A DNA stretch of 64,000 nucleotides, from NCBI RefSeq assembly GCF_014270035.1, contig NZ_JACNEP010000001.1, forward strand, positions 310,001 through 374,000. The letters are read 5' to 3'. The notes below the pieces were generated by a model. That model made no database searches, was not told where the DNA came from, and saw nothing but the letters and a program-made list of their open reading frames with translations. The stretch is from Neptunicella marina (GTDB lineage: Bacteria > Pseudomonadota > Gammaproteobacteria > Enterobacterales > Alteromonadaceae). This document shows positions 1-9,502 of this stretch, in pieces. A program made the position numbers and the translations under genes. How positions within the stretch are numbered: position 1 is the first letter of the stretch; each line of letters begins with the position of its first letter.

Positions 1-1644
1 AACATTGGTGGTGTTGATTTCACCGCTTACGTTAGCTGGGATGATACCCACGAAGATAACTACCAACGTGTAAGCCTGGCTCAGTTTATTCAAAATCCAG
101 AATCAGATAATTTAACCTCGGAATGGACAGGTATTCCTTACGTAGACCAGGTCTATCGTCGCGGTTGGTCTACTCTGCGTGAAAACCTTTTTGGTTACTT
201 AAAAGCGTCTTATCAGGTGGGTGATTTAGAGCTCTCTGGTAATGTTTATTATCACCATAATGAAGGCCGTGGTGACTGGGTTCCTCAGTATGTAGTGGAT
301 GTTCACGCCGATGGTGACAATCAGGCACATTCTGAACTGGTTTCAGGTAATACTTATTATGGCGGCAGTGCATTAGGACAAATAAAGTTTGTTGATTCTA
401 ACGGTATGGCACTTAGTCCAATTGACGGTTGTCAAAGTTCAATCGTATTCCCATACGGTGGAGCTGGTGCAGATTACGATCCAAACTGTTATGAAGATGG
501 TGCCGTTCCTGTTGGTTCATATCGTCACAGCCACTACAAAAAAGAACGTGTAGGTTTTGATGCTGACTTTGTTTACTACACCCGTTTAAATGGTATGGAT
601 AACGAATTACGAGGCGGAATCTGGTATGAAGATTACAAGCGTCAGGAATCCCGTGACTGGCATAAAATCATTGATTCTAAAACCAGCTACGAATTTGACC
701 ACACGCCTTACTGGGTGCAGTACGATAACCGCTTCCCGGTTACCACCACCATGTTTTATGCCGAAGATGAATTGGATACCGGCTTTGCCAAATTCCGTTT
801 GGGTGTAAAACAGTTTTTTGTCGACTTAGAGCGTTTCGACAACTTTGGTGAAGGTGAACACCGTGAGGTTAACTCAGATTCTGATCTGTTAGTTTCGGGT
901 GGTGTGGTTGTGCAAACCGGCATCGATGGATTGGAAGTATTTGCCGGTTATGCCGAAAACTTTGCTGCGATCAAAGACGCGGTATTAGAAAAAGAAGCTT
1001 CTGCACTGGAAGATATCGAACCAGAAACCGCCGATAATATCGATGCGGGTTTACGTTTTGTGTCAGGCAGCGTTAACGCCAGTATCACCTACTATGATAT
1101 CAAATTCGAAAACCGCCTAACCTTTATCTCTCCGGACTCACCTGATGGTGTTAACTACCTGGATGAAAACAATGGCGCTTACATTAACGTAGGTGGTATT
1201 GAATCTAAGGGTGTGGAAGCTTCGTTAACCGTTGATTTAAGCGAACGCTGGTCGCTGTATGGTTCATATACGCATAATACCTCTGAATACACTGGTGGTT
1301 TGAGTGATTATCCGGAAGGTAATCAGGTATTTGGCTCTGCGAAAAACATGGCAGTTGTCTCTGTTGATTACACACACGGTAACTACTTTGCCGGTAGTTC
1401 AACCAAATGGGTCGATGACCGTTATATTGATGCCGCTAATACCCAGATTGCGCCGGGCTATGTTGTGACGGATTTCTACGCTGGTGTTGCTGTTGAATCT
1501 CCGGTTCAGGGCATTGAGTCAATCAACGTGCGTATGACCATCAACAATATGTTTGATAAGAGCTATTTAGGTGGTATTGCTGGTCAGGCCGCATGGATTG
1601 GATCACCACGTTCTGCTGCTTTAAACCTGAGCATGAGCTTCTAA
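1..1644 (+). CDS. TonB-dependent outer-membrane receptor, C-terminal part (5' end outside window)
   Basis: The reading frame is open from base 1 with no start codon, so the signal peptide, TonB box and plug domain lie upstream and about 547 residues of beta-barrel are visible. The sequence alternates short aromatic/polar strands with Asp/Asn/Gly-rich loops. It contains the late-barrel motif NMFDKSYLGG and ends in a terminal Phe (LNLSMSF), the usual signal for insertion by the Bam complex. Family knowledge: such receptors import siderophores, vitamins, sugars or other scarce solutes using TonB energy. The substrate cannot be read from the barrel. Two secreted phosphatase-like genes follow after a terminator, so phosphorylated compounds are a guess. 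A good intrinsic terminator follows the stop. Confidence 0.93.
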   Translation, partial: NIGGVDFTAYVSWDDTHEDNYQRVSLAQFIQNPESDNLTSEWTGIPYVDQVYRRGWSTLRENLFGYLKASYQVGDLELSGNVYYHHNEGRGDWVPQYVVDVHADGDNQAHSELVSGNTYYGGSALGQIKFVDSNGMALSPIDGCQSSIVFPYGGAGADYDPNCYEDGAVPVGSYRHSHYKKERVGFDADFVYYTRLNGMDNELRGGIWYEDYKRQESRDWHKIIDSKTSYEFDHTPYWVQYDNRFPVTTTMFYAEDELDTGFAKFRLGVKQFFVDLERFDNFGEGEHREVNSDSDLLVSGGVVVQTGIDGLEVFAGYAENFAAIKDAVLEKEASALEDIEPETADNIDAGLRFVSGSVNASITYYDIKFENRLTFISPDSPDGVNYLDENNGAYINVGGIESKGVEASLTVDLSERWSLYGSYTHNTSEYTGGLSDYPEGNQVFGSAKNMAVVSVDYTHGNYFAGSSTKWVDDRYIDAANTQIAPGYVVTDFYAGVAVESPVQGIESINVRMTINNMFDKSYLGGIAGQAAWIGSPRSAALNLSMSF

Positions 1645-1664
1645 TATAAACTTGAAAAAATAAA

Positions 1665-1686
1665 GGCAGGTGATCCTGCCTTTTTT
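1665..1686 (+). terminator. Intrinsic terminator after the TonB receptor
   Basis: GGCAGG and CCTGCC pair around a TGAT loop and are followed at once by six T residues. It sits 20 bp after the receptor stop and separates it from the phosphatase pair. Confidence 0.85.
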
Positions 1687-1715
1687 CGTTTTTAAACCCT
1701 GTAAGGATAACAACA

Positions 1716-2810
1716 ATGCGCGCTATTTTATTTGTATTGCTAAGCCTTTATCTCAGCTCAATGTCGGCCACTGCCGCCGATAATTTGGTTATTGTTACTA
1801 TGGATGGCATGCGCTGGCAGGAAGTGTTCAACGGCATCGATCCGGTTTTAACTAATAATGAGAAATTTACCCGCGACGGTTTTAATATCAAATCAACATT
1901 CGATGCAGAGAATAATGAATTAAAACGCCAAAAACTGATGCCATTTTTGTGGAACACGGTTGTTCAGCAGGGCGTCATCACCGGCAATCAAAACGCAGGT
2001 TCTTCCATGTTAGTTTCCAATAACTGGTGGTTCTCTTATCCCGGTTATAACGAATTACTGACTGGCAAAGCCGACAACCGTATTAACTCTAATCAAGCCA
2101 TCGATAATAAAAATGTGACCATGTTAGAGTGGCTTAATCAGCAATCCGGTTTTAAATACCAGGTGGCGGTATTTGGCAGTTGGGATGTCTTTCCGGCAAT
2201 TATTAACCAGAGCCGCAGCAAATTGATGATTAACGCCGGTTTTATGCCCGCTAACTGGCCGGGGTTAAGCACCAAGGCCCAGTGGTTAAATCAATTACAA
2301 CAACAAGTCCCAAGCCCATGGCACAACGTGAGGTTAGATGCCTTTACCGCAGGTTTTGCCAGTGAATATATCGCCCAGCATAAACCGCGCGTCATTTATT
2401 TAGCCTTAGGTGAAACCGACGATTTTGCTCACGATGGCCATTACGACCAGTTAATTGCTGATTTATGGCAGCAACTGCAATCGATACCCCAATACAAAAA
2501 TAACACCAACCTTATTATTACCAGTGATCATGGTCGTGGTAATAACGAACACACCTGGCAACATCACGCTAGTCTGGACGCAATTAAAGGTTACATGAAA
2601 GAACTCAAAGGCGATGAGAGTGCCATTGTTGGCTCGAATGAAATCTGGATGGCTGCCATGGGGCCAGACATTAAAAAAATGGGTGAATGGCAACATGCTC
2701 CTACTCTTTATTTAAACCAAATCGCAGCAACGGCCTTGAATACACTAAAAATAAATCCGGATAACTATGCCAGCGATATCGGTAAACCTGTAACGGAGAT
2801 TTTAAAATGA
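1716..2810 (+). CDS. Secreted alkaline-phosphatase-superfamily hydrolase
   Basis: This 364-residue protein has an N-terminal signal peptide (cleavage near residue 21), so it is probably periplasmic or exported. The mature part starts with VIVTMDGMRW, the metal-binding Asp motif (D30) of the alkaline phosphatase/phosphodiesterase/sulfatase superfamily. SYPGY (from S107) lies where the nucleophile is expected. GETDDFAHDGH (232-242) and TSDHGRG (D271, H272) supply further metal ligands. Relatives are annotated as alkaline phosphatase family or, loosely, phosphoglyceromutase. The exact substrate (phosphomonoester, phosphodiester or sulfate ester) cannot be decided. The stop overlaps the next start by 4 bp (ATGA), so it is co-translated with the PhoD-like gene. 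Confidence 0.85.
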   Translation: MRAILFVLLSLYLSSMSATAADNLVIVTMDGMRWQEVFNGIDPVLTNNEKFTRDGFNIKSTFDAENNELKRQKLMPFLWNTVVQQGVITGNQNAGSSMLVSNNWWFSYPGYNELLTGKADNRINSNQAIDNKNVTMLEWLNQQSGFKYQVAVFGSWDVFPAIINQSRSKLMINAGFMPANWPGLSTKAQWLNQLQQQVPSPWHNVRLDAFTAGFASEYIAQHKPRVIYLALGETDDFAHDGHYDQLIADLWQQLQSIPQYKNNTNLIITSDHGRGNNEHTWQHHASLDAIKGYMKELKGDESAIVGSNEIWMAAMGPDIKKMGEWQHAPTLYLNQIAATALNTLKINPDNYASDIGKPVTEILK

Positions 2811-3850
2811 AGTCTGTCACCAGATTCATCGGCTGTTTGCTGCTAATCGCCAGTTATTCAACTCTGGCTAATCAAACAAGCTTTACCTTGTTATATGGAT
2901 CTTGTTTACATCAGGATAAACCGCAACCGATTTGGAATGCGATTAATCGCGAACCGGGCGATGTGTTTATGTTGCTCGGTGACAATATTTATGGAGATAG
3001 CGAAGATCCGGACGTATTAGCCGCCAAATATAAAAAACAATGGCAAGTTGAAGGTTTTGCTACGCAGCGTCAACGCATGCCATTAATCGGCATATGGGAC
3101 GACCATGATTTTGGTGTAAATGACGGTGGTAAAGAGTACCCCAGTAAAGAAGCCTCTCGCCAGTTGATGCTCGATTATTTCAATGAAGCCAAAGACAGTG
3201 CAAGACGCACCCGTGCAGACGGAATATACACTAGCTATGTCTATGGTGAGGCGCCACATCGGGTGCAAATTATTTTGCCCGACCTACGCTGGAATCGCGA
3301 TGCGATAAATCACGTAAGCAAAGTGGAGTATCTGGCACAAAAAGCACCGAAAAACATGGGGCCTTATTTGCCCACCACCGAATCGGGTGCAACTATGCTG
3401 GGTGAAAAACAATGGCAATGGCTGGAGCAGCAATTACAAGTCCCTGCTGAGGTGCGTATTATCGGCTCCAGTTTACAGTTACTGCCAGAATTTACAGGCT
3501 GGGAAGCCTGGGCGAACTTTCCGGCAGATCGCCAGCGCTTGATGGATTTGTTAGATAAATATCAGGTTAATAATCTGGTGATTTTAAGTGGCGATACTCA
3601 CTGGGGAGAACTGTCTAAAATTACCCGTAAAAACGGTCAATCCCTATATGAGATGACCTCATCCGGCTTAACTGAAACCTGGCACGATGTCAGCCCTAAC
3701 CAACATCGTATCAGCAAAAGTTTTGCCCATGCCAATTACGGTGTGGTCAAAATCGACTGGTTAGAGCATCCAGCCATCACTCTGACTTTAAAAGATGTAA
3801 ACGGTAGTGATGTCTTTAGTCAGGTTATTCCGCTTCCTGTAAAACCATAA
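2807..3850 (+). CDS. PhoD-like alkaline phosphatase/phosphodiesterase, secreted
   Basis: This 347-residue protein has a signal peptide ending near LANQ (residue 22). The PhoD-like metallophosphoesterase signature is clear: GSC (31-33), LLGDNIYGD (58-60 region), the hallmark WDDHDFGVND (97-106), and LSGDTHWGEL in the C-terminal third. PhoD-type enzymes hydrolyse phosphomonoesters and phosphodiesters with Ca/Fe cofactors; that is family knowledge, not shown here. It overlaps the preceding phosphatase gene by 4 bp, so the two form a pair acting in the same compartment. No Tat twin-arginine motif is seen at the N-terminus, so Sec export is more likely than the Tat export known for classical PhoD. 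Confidence 0.88.
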   Translation: MKSVTRFIGCLLLIASYSTLANQTSFTLLYGSCLHQDKPQPIWNAINREPGDVFMLLGDNIYGDSEDPDVLAAKYKKQWQVEGFATQRQRMPLIGIWDDHDFGVNDGGKEYPSKEASRQLMLDYFNEAKDSARRTRADGIYTSYVYGEAPHRVQIILPDLRWNRDAINHVSKVEYLAQKAPKNMGPYLPTTESGATMLGEKQWQWLEQQLQVPAEVRIIGSSLQLLPEFTGWEAWANFPADRQRLMDLLDKYQVNNLVILSGDTHWGELSKITRKNGQSLYEMTSSGLTETWHDVSPNQHRISKSFAHANYGVVKIDWLEHPAITLTLKDVNGSDVFSQVIPLPVKP

Positions 3851-3868
3851 AAACGCACAATATTTGAT

Positions 3869-3892
3869 ACAGGCCTGATGTGTCAGGCCTGT
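3869..3892. terminator. Palindromic hairpin between convergent genes
   Basis: ACAGGCCTGA and TCAGGCCTGT form a perfect 10-bp stem with a TGTG loop, midway between the convergent PhoD-like gene and the esterase gene. There is no long T tract on either side, so it is a probable but not textbook bidirectional terminator. Confidence 0.55.
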
Positions 3893-3917
3893 CATCTCCT
3901 GACGAACTATTCCGCTA

Positions 3918-5372
3918 TCAATTTAATGTTTCGCAAGCTGACTCATGTTTAGGCAATATATATTCGGTACCATACACATCTAAAATGAGTTGATACCCCA
4001 TATCAGTTTGCTTAAAGCTAAATCCATATCCCGGTGAAACACGCATAAAAAACTGTTCATTGCTTTTGGGGAACAACTCAAAATCACGCCATCCCTGACG
4101 TTTTCCCAGCAATGTTCCATTTTTGCTAACGATGTAGAAAGTCGCATCATCCGATGAATAACAACCATTATATGTATCCAGGATTTCGTTACTCACGCTA
4201 ACAGGATTATCCAATAATGCTATTTGTTGTAGATATTGCTCTGCGTTACCCTGACCATTAATCGATGCTTTTGCTATTTCATATGCCCGTTTATATTCTT
4301 TACGCGCATTATCCGTATCGCCCGCTAGTACATAGGCATTGGCTAATCGAGAATTATTAGGCGCAAACCCCGGATAAGCCTGCGCGTTAATTTTAAACAC
4401 TGCCACTGCACCGGCATAGTCACCTTTTTTCTGCAAATAATTGCCTAGTCCTACATAATTCTCAGCAGTTTGAATCGCAGTTTCACCATATTTGTTTAAC
4501 AATGTTTGTTCACGCTGCATAAAGCCATCCTTGCTGAAATCCTGCCATTTGTCCTCTGTGTAGGCGATATCGGAAAAGACATACACCAAGCCATCATAGG
4601 TGACCGACATAGGCGCGGACATATGCCCCTCATCAGGATAAACCTTATGCTGAAAACGAATTTTTGAATTTTTGGCCGCCGCCAGGCTATCAACAAACTG
4701 CTTTAATTCCTGTTGCATGCCATAACCATCCAGCGCACCAATACCAAAATAGACCGCAGTGTCTGTTACAAACCTTTTGTTAAACTCAGTTTTAGCTTGC
4801 TTAAGAATGGCAAAGTCATTCCACCATAGAGAAGGTGCGGTAATGATAAATGCATTGAAGTCACTTTGGCCCTTCAGTAATTCATCGGCTGCTAATAATC
4901 CTGAAAGAGAATGTCCAAATAAAATACGGTACGGATGGGTTGGATAATGTGCATCAATATAAGGGGTTAACTCATGTTTAATAAAATACATAAAGTTATC
5001 ACCACCGCCACTTTGCGCTGAATACGCCTCCACATTAGTGGGGGTGTAATCACGGATCCGATTAGGTGCAGGGATGGCGACAATAATTAATTCAGGAATT
5101 CCACGCCACTGCGCTAACATTCTGGCACTGGCTACCGCCTGAGCAATATTTTGATCACCGTCTAATAAGTACAATACCGGGTAATGCTTTTGACTTTGTT
5201 GATAATCTTTCGGTAAAGAAATATAAAACTCACGTTTTTCATTAAGCCGTTCCGACTTAATCTCAAACCTGTCCGCTAAAGTGATCGGTTCAAGCTGACT
5301 AACTTCAACTTGCCGGGCTTGGGCAGTTATTGAAAATACGCATAACACCAATAACCTAATCGAATTTTTCAT
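3918..5372 (-). CDS. Secreted alpha/beta-hydrolase esterase (esterase D type) with C-terminal TPR region
   Basis: This 484-residue protein has a signal peptide (first 19 residues, ending in AQA). Residues about 30-260 match the putative esterase fold of esterase D and siderophore/enterobactin esterases: YPVLYLLDGDQN, the nucleophile elbow GHSLSG (S155), and a later YPDEGHMS that supplies the catalytic His. Residues about 290-380 look like tetratricopeptide repeats (NYLQKKGDYAGAVAVFKIN; NARKEYKRAYEIAK). The last about 80 residues form a small beta-rich domain. Substrate unknown. Relatives cleave ester-linked siderophores or acyl esters, which would fit a TonB receptor locus, but it faces the other way and may be independent. 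Confidence 0.8.
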   Translation of the reverse strand: MKNSIRLLVLCVFSITAQARQVEVSQLEPITLADRFEIKSERLNEKREFYISLPKDYQQSQKHYPVLYLLDGDQNIAQAVASARMLAQWRGIPELIIVAIPAPNRIRDYTPTNVEAYSAQSGGGDNFMYFIKHELTPYIDAHYPTHPYRILFGHSLSGLLAADELLKGQSDFNAFIITAPSLWWNDFAILKQAKTEFNKRFVTDTAVYFGIGALDGYGMQQELKQFVDSLAAAKNSKIRFQHKVYPDEGHMSAPMSVTYDGLVYVFSDIAYTEDKWQDFSKDGFMQREQTLLNKYGETAIQTAENYVGLGNYLQKKGDYAGAVAVFKINAQAYPGFAPNNSRLANAYVLAGDTDNARKEYKRAYEIAKASINGQGNAEQYLQQIALLDNPVSVSNEILDTYNGCYSSDDATFYIVSKNGTLLGKRQGWRDFELFPKSNEQFFMRVSPGYGFSFKQTDMGYQLILDVYGTEYILPKHESACETLN

Positions 5373-5560
5373 TCATTCCCCTGATAGCATTAATTTTTAA
5401 GTCATGTTAGTCGAGCCAAAAACTAAAAAGGTTTAAATAACGCTGAATATATAAAGCACTGTTATTAATTTAGAGTACGTCTAATCCTTCGCCCCATGTC
5501 TGGCACAAAGCCCGTCAAAATAACAAATAATGAAATACAGAGTATGAAGCAGACGTGAAA

Positions 5561-6724
5561 TTAAGATTTAAATACAAACTCTTTAGAACGCAAGGTTAAA
5601 ACAATAACGCCCGCAACAAGGGCCGACAGTGACGCAAAGGCAAAGGTATAATAAGCCTCCATTTGCCATAAATAGCCCGCCACATAATTACCTATCGCAC
5701 CGCCACCACCAAAGGAAATACTCACGTAAATTGCCTGTCCGCGGCTTTGGTATTTACGTCCAAAAAAACCATGCACAAACTGCATTGAGGCAGCATGGGC
5801 TAACCCAAAGGTGACTGCGTGCATCAGTTGCACCAAGATCAGCACCGCAAAATACTGCGCGGCGGATGCCAGTAAATACCAGCGGATAGCTGCAATAAAC
5901 AAACAAAATACCAGTACGCGTTTAATGCCATGCCGACTGATAATTTTACCTGCCACTAAAAACAGCAGCACCTCAGCCAATACGCCCAGCGCGATTAACC
6001 AGCCGGTTTGCTGCCCGCTGTAACCCAAATCGCGCATATAAAGCGCGAAGAAACCATAAAAGGGCCCAAAGCTAACCTGCAATAAAATCGCCGACAGGAT
6101 AAACACAATAAACACCGGCGCTTTTAATTTACCCCAGATACTGCCCTGCTCTTCATGGCTTTGCATAATGGGTGGCTGATGCAAAAACAAGGTAGCGATA
6201 GTCAGCCCGGCCAGTACCAGCATACTGGCGTAGATCACCGATTCGGAACTAAAAATATCCAGTGCTTTACCCAGCAATACGGTACACACGATATAACCAA
6301 TACTGCCCCATAACCGAATACGGCTGTATTTGCCTGAATCACTGTGCACTGTGTTTAAGGTGATGACTTCAAGCTGCGGCAACACTGCCGTCCAGAACAT
6401 CATCACTAATCCCAGACTAAGCGCGATGCCCCAGTAATCGTCAAAGACAAACAACAGGCCAAAGGCCAGTACCGATAACAAACTACCCAGTTGCAATATC
6501 GGCAGCAGCTTACCGGTTTTATCGGCGACCACCGCCCATAGATTGGGGCCAAAGATGCGGGTCAAGGTAATAAAGGCAATTAGCTGGCCAATGGCAATCG
6601 AATCAAAACCACGCCCGTCGAGAAAAACGCCCAGATACGGCGTCATAATGCCAAGCTGGCCAAAATACAAAAAGTAAACCAGCGCCAGCCTTAACAGGGT
6701 GGCGCGTTGTGGAGTTGCAGACAT
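5561..6724 (-). CDS. MFS transporter of the MFS_1-like (HcaT-type) group
   Basis: A 387-residue polytopic membrane protein with about 12 hydrophobic segments and the short N-terminus typical of the MFS_1-like family (HcaT and nucleoside-permease relatives), including GQLGIMTPYLGVFLDGRGF near the start and VVADKTGK in the loop after helix 2. Substrate unknown. It is the last gene of a minus-strand run prmB-aroC-MFS, starting 3 bp after the aroC stop. The same order occurs in other Alteromonadales, so co-transcription with aroC is likely. No metabolic link to chorismate is evident. Confidence 0.85.
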   Translation of the reverse strand: MSATPQRATLLRLALVYFLYFGQLGIMTPYLGVFLDGRGFDSIAIGQLIAFITLTRIFGPNLWAVVADKTGKLLPILQLGSLLSVLAFGLLFVFDDYWGIALSLGLVMMFWTAVLPQLEVITLNTVHSDSGKYSRIRLWGSIGYIVCTVLLGKALDIFSSESVIYASMLVLAGLTIATLFLHQPPIMQSHEEQGSIWGKLKAPVFIVFILSAILLQVSFGPFYGFFALYMRDLGYSGQQTGWLIALGVLAEVLLFLVAGKIISRHGIKRVLVFCLFIAAIRWYLLASAAQYFAVLILVQLMHAVTFGLAHAASMQFVHGFFGRKYQSRGQAIYVSISFGGGGAIGNYVAGYLWQMEAYYTFAFASLSALVAGVIVLTLRSKEFVFKS

Positions 6725-6727
6725 TAA

Positions 6728-7828
6728 CTATTTAACTTGTGCAGGAATAACAGGAGTGGTGCAATTTACACCGGTGTTTTGCGCACGATGTCTTAATAAA
6801 TGATCCATCAGGGTTAGCGCCAACATCGCCTCAGCAATGGGTACTGCACGAATGCCCACACAAGGATCGTGACGACCTTTGGTCACCACCTCAATGCTGT
6901 TGCCATCGACATCTATGGTTTCACCCGGTACGGAAATACTGGATGTTGGCTTTAACGCCATGCTTACCAACAAATCCTGACCAGAAGAAATACCGCCCAA
7001 TACACCACCAGAATGATTAGAGGCAAAGCCTTGCGGCGTCAGCGGATCGCGGTGTTCACTGCCCTTTTGCTCTACCACACCAAAACCGTCACCCATTTCC
7101 ACGCCTTTGACTGCGTTGATACCCATCATGGCATGGGCGATATCGGCATCGAGGCGATCAAATACCGGCTCACCTAAGCCCACCGGCATATTAGTGGCTA
7201 CCACCGTCACTTTGGCACCAATCGAATCACCCTGTTTTTTCAGGTCGCGCATGTATTCATCCAGCGCATCGAGCTTGCTTACGTCGGGGCAGAAAAACGG
7301 ATTATTGTTGATTTCAGCATAATCAACCTGCTCGATTTTGATTGGCCCTAATTGCGATAAAAACCCGTGAATTTCAATGCCATGGGCTTGCTTTAAATAT
7401 TTTTTAGCAATGGCACCGGCCGCAACTCTAACCGCAGTTTCACGAGCTGATGAACGACCACCACCGCGATAATCGCGGCTACCGTATTTTTGGGTATAGG
7501 TATAATCAGCATGGCCGGGACGAAATCTGTCTTTGATATTGGCATAATCACCCGAGCGTTGATCGGTATTTTGAATCAACAAGCCAATCGAGGTGCCAGT
7601 GGTTCTACCTTCAAACACACCGGATAAAATTTTCACCGCGTCGTCTTCACGACGCGCCGTGGTATAACGGGAAGTGCCGGGTTTGCGGCGGTCGAGATCA
7701 ACCTGCATATCTTCTTCACATAATTCCAGTCCCGGTGGGCAACCGTCTACTATGCCACCAATGGCCGGTCCATGACTTTCACCAAAGGTGGTGAGGGTGA
7801 AGATTTTTCCGAAACTGTTTCCCGACAT
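6728..7828 (-). CDS. aroC: Chorismate synthase
   Basis: The enzyme converts 5-enolpyruvylshikimate-3-phosphate to chorismate, the last common step of aromatic amino acid, folate and quinone synthesis, using reduced FMN in the cytoplasm. The 366 residues match the family length. All signatures are present: [18 protein letters not shown] near residue 15, [18 protein letters not shown] in the middle, and [17 protein letters not shown] near the C-terminus. It lies 7 bp downstream of prmB and is followed 3 bp later by the MFS gene, so it is the middle gene of a three-gene operon. Confidence 0.98.
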   Translation of the reverse strand: MSGNSFGKIFTLTTFGESHGPAIGGIVDGCPPGLELCEEDMQVDLDRRKPGTSRYTTARREDDAVKILSGVFEGRTTGTSIGLLIQNTDQRSGDYANIKDRFRPGHADYTYTQKYGSRDYRGGGRSSARETAVRVAAGAIAKKYLKQAHGIEIHGFLSQLGPIKIEQVDYAEINNNPFFCPDVSKLDALDEYMRDLKKQGDSIGAKVTVVATNMPVGLGEPVFDRLDADIAHAMMGINAVKGVEMGDGFGVVEQKGSEHRDPLTPQGFASNHSGGVLGGISSGQDLLVSMALKPTSSISVPGETIDVDGNSIEVVTKGRHDPCVGIRAVPIAEAMLALTLMDHLLRHRAQNTGVNCTTPVIPAQVK

Positions 7829-7835
7829 TGTTCTT

Positions 7836-8756
7836 TTATACCTGCGTTAAATGTTTAACTAAATCCGCTTTACTGATAGCAAATACGCCATGACCACCGC
7901 GCTCAAATTCGATCCATTGCAGTGGTAAATGCGGATATTGTAATTCCATATGTACCTGTGAATTGCCCACTTCGACAATCAACCAACCTTTGTCGGTCAG
8001 ATGCGACGCAGCCTGGGTTAAAATGGTGTGCACCAAATCTAATCCATCATCACCGGCGGCCAGCCCCATTTCCGGTTCGTGGCGAAATTCATCCGGCAGA
8101 TTATCCATATCTTCCACATCCACGTAAGGTGGATTGCTGACAATCAGATCGTATTGCTGCGAGCCCAGATTGTTAAACAAATCGGACTGAATGGGAAATA
8201 CTCTATTGCTTAGGTCATATTCCTGAATGTTCATTTCCGCCACGGCTAAGGCGTCTTCACTTAAATCTACCGCATCAACCACAGCTTCGGGAAACGCCAT
8301 AGCACAGGCAATAGCGATACAGCCACTACCGGTACACATATCTAAAAGATGCTGTGGTTCTTCAGTTAGCCAGCTATCAAAACGTTTTTCAATCAGTTCA
8401 CCAATCGGTGAGCGCGGCACTAATACACGCTCATCCACATAAAAAGGATGGCCGCAAAACCAGGCCTGATTGGTCAAATAAGCGATAGGCACACGACGTT
8501 GCACCCGCTCCAGTACATTTTCAACAATCAGTTGTTTTTCACTGCGGGTCAGGCGCGCCTGCAAAATTTGTTCGTTACCTTCCGGTGGTAAATGCAGTAA
8601 TTGCAAAATCAGGCTGAGTGCTTCATCCCACGGATTATCGGTTCCGTGACCAAAATACAAACCGGCATCGTTAAAGCGACTGACGGACCAGCGAACAAAG
8701 TCATAAATGCTGCACAGGTCCTGTACAGGCTCTTCAAGGTAATATTTATCTGCCAT
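7836..8756 (-). CDS. prmB: 50S ribosomal protein L3 N5-glutamine methyltransferase
   Basis: A SAM-dependent methyltransferase that modifies a glutamine of ribosomal protein L3. It has 306 residues. The SAM-binding motif I is [14 protein letters not shown] and the catalytic motif is SNPPYVD, the NPPY signature of glutamine N5 methyltransferases. The N-terminal about 110 residues are the family's helical substrate-recognition domain. Beginning PrmB-style ([16 protein letters not shown]) rather than like PrmC supports the assignment. It is the first gene of the prmB-aroC-MFS operon and is divergent from smrB; a perfect TATAAT -10 box lies upstream. Confidence 0.95.
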   Translation of the reverse strand: MADKYYLEEPVQDLCSIYDFVRWSVSRFNDAGLYFGHGTDNPWDEALSLILQLLHLPPEGNEQILQARLTRSEKQLIVENVLERVQRRVPIAYLTNQAWFCGHPFYVDERVLVPRSPIGELIEKRFDSWLTEEPQHLLDMCTGSGCIAIACAMAFPEAVVDAVDLSEDALAVAEMNIQEYDLSNRVFPIQSDLFNNLGSQQYDLIVSNPPYVDVEDMDNLPDEFRHEPEMGLAAGDDGLDLVHTILTQAASHLTDKGWLIVEVGNSQVHMELQYPHLPLQWIEFERGGHGVFAISKADLVKHLTQV

Positions 8757-8786
8757 CTGTTTGCCTACAAAGAGAAGTTTTGCGCT

Positions 8787-8792
8787 ATTATA
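8787..8792 (-). promoter_or_regulatory. Candidate -10 box for prmB-aroC
   Basis: On the minus strand these bases read TATAAT, a perfect sigma-70 -10 hexamer, about 30 bp upstream of the prmB start in the 74-bp divergent gap with smrB. No convincing -35 box was found at 16-18 bp. Confidence 0.45.
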
Positions 8793-8830
8793 CGGTCAGT
8801 TTCTGTTAATTGCCCTGACTTGCCGTTCAA

Positions 8831-9358
8831 ATGACCAAAAAAACACCTGTTACTGACGATGATTTGGATTTATTTCGCCAGGAAGTGGCAGGGATCAAAC
8901 CGTTAAAGCAGGACAAAATACAGACTAAGCGCCAACCCATCAAGAAAAAAACCAACTCTATCAACCAGATAGAGCGTCAATCTCAGGCTGAATTTTATTT
9001 TTCAGATAATTTCGAAGCCCATTTTGGCCATGATGGTCCGTTAAAATATGTACAGCCCGGTGCAGATAGCCATGAAATAAAACGCCTGCGCCGCGGCGAA
9101 ATCCCACCCGATTTAATCCTCGATTTGCATGGGTTAACCAAAGCACAAGCTAAACTGGAAGTGGCGGCGTTAATTAGTGCAGCAGTAAAACAACACTGTG
9201 AATGTGTGTGTATTGTGCACGGTATCGGCTCACATATCCTTAAACAAATCGTGCCCAGCTGGCTGGTACAACATCCGTCCGTACTGGGGTTCCATCAGGC
9301 GCCATTACAATGGGGCGGACAAGGTGCGTTACTGGTGTTGATTGAACATCCTCAGTAA
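8831..9358 (+). CDS. smrB: Smr-domain endonuclease SmrB (ribosome rescue factor)
   Basis: A 175-residue protein with a charged N-terminal extension and a C-terminal Smr domain (about 90-172) carrying the motifs LDLHG, IVHGIG and GALLVLIE. Family knowledge: SmrB of gammaproteobacteria cuts mRNA between collided ribosomes. Its position divergent from prmB is the arrangement seen in Shewanella and E. coli relatives. The ATG follows the divergent promoter gap; no strong ribosome-binding site is visible. Confidence 0.92.
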   Translation: MTKKTPVTDDDLDLFRQEVAGIKPLKQDKIQTKRQPIKKKTNSINQIERQSQAEFYFSDNFEAHFGHDGPLKYVQPGADSHEIKRLRRGEIPPDLILDLHGLTKAQAKLEVAALISAAVKQHCECVCIVHGIGSHILKQIVPSWLVQHPSVLGFHQAPLQWGGQGALLVLIEHPQ

Positions 9359-9502
9359 CATAATTATCACCTTGAATAACTGGCGAAATCTCTTTCTTTG
9401 TATACACTTAGACGCAATATAAAAATAATTTTACTAAAAACACTTTCTTTTTTATGACACGCCATTCGCCACAATACGGTCCACTTGAGGAGCGCAGTTT
9501 GC

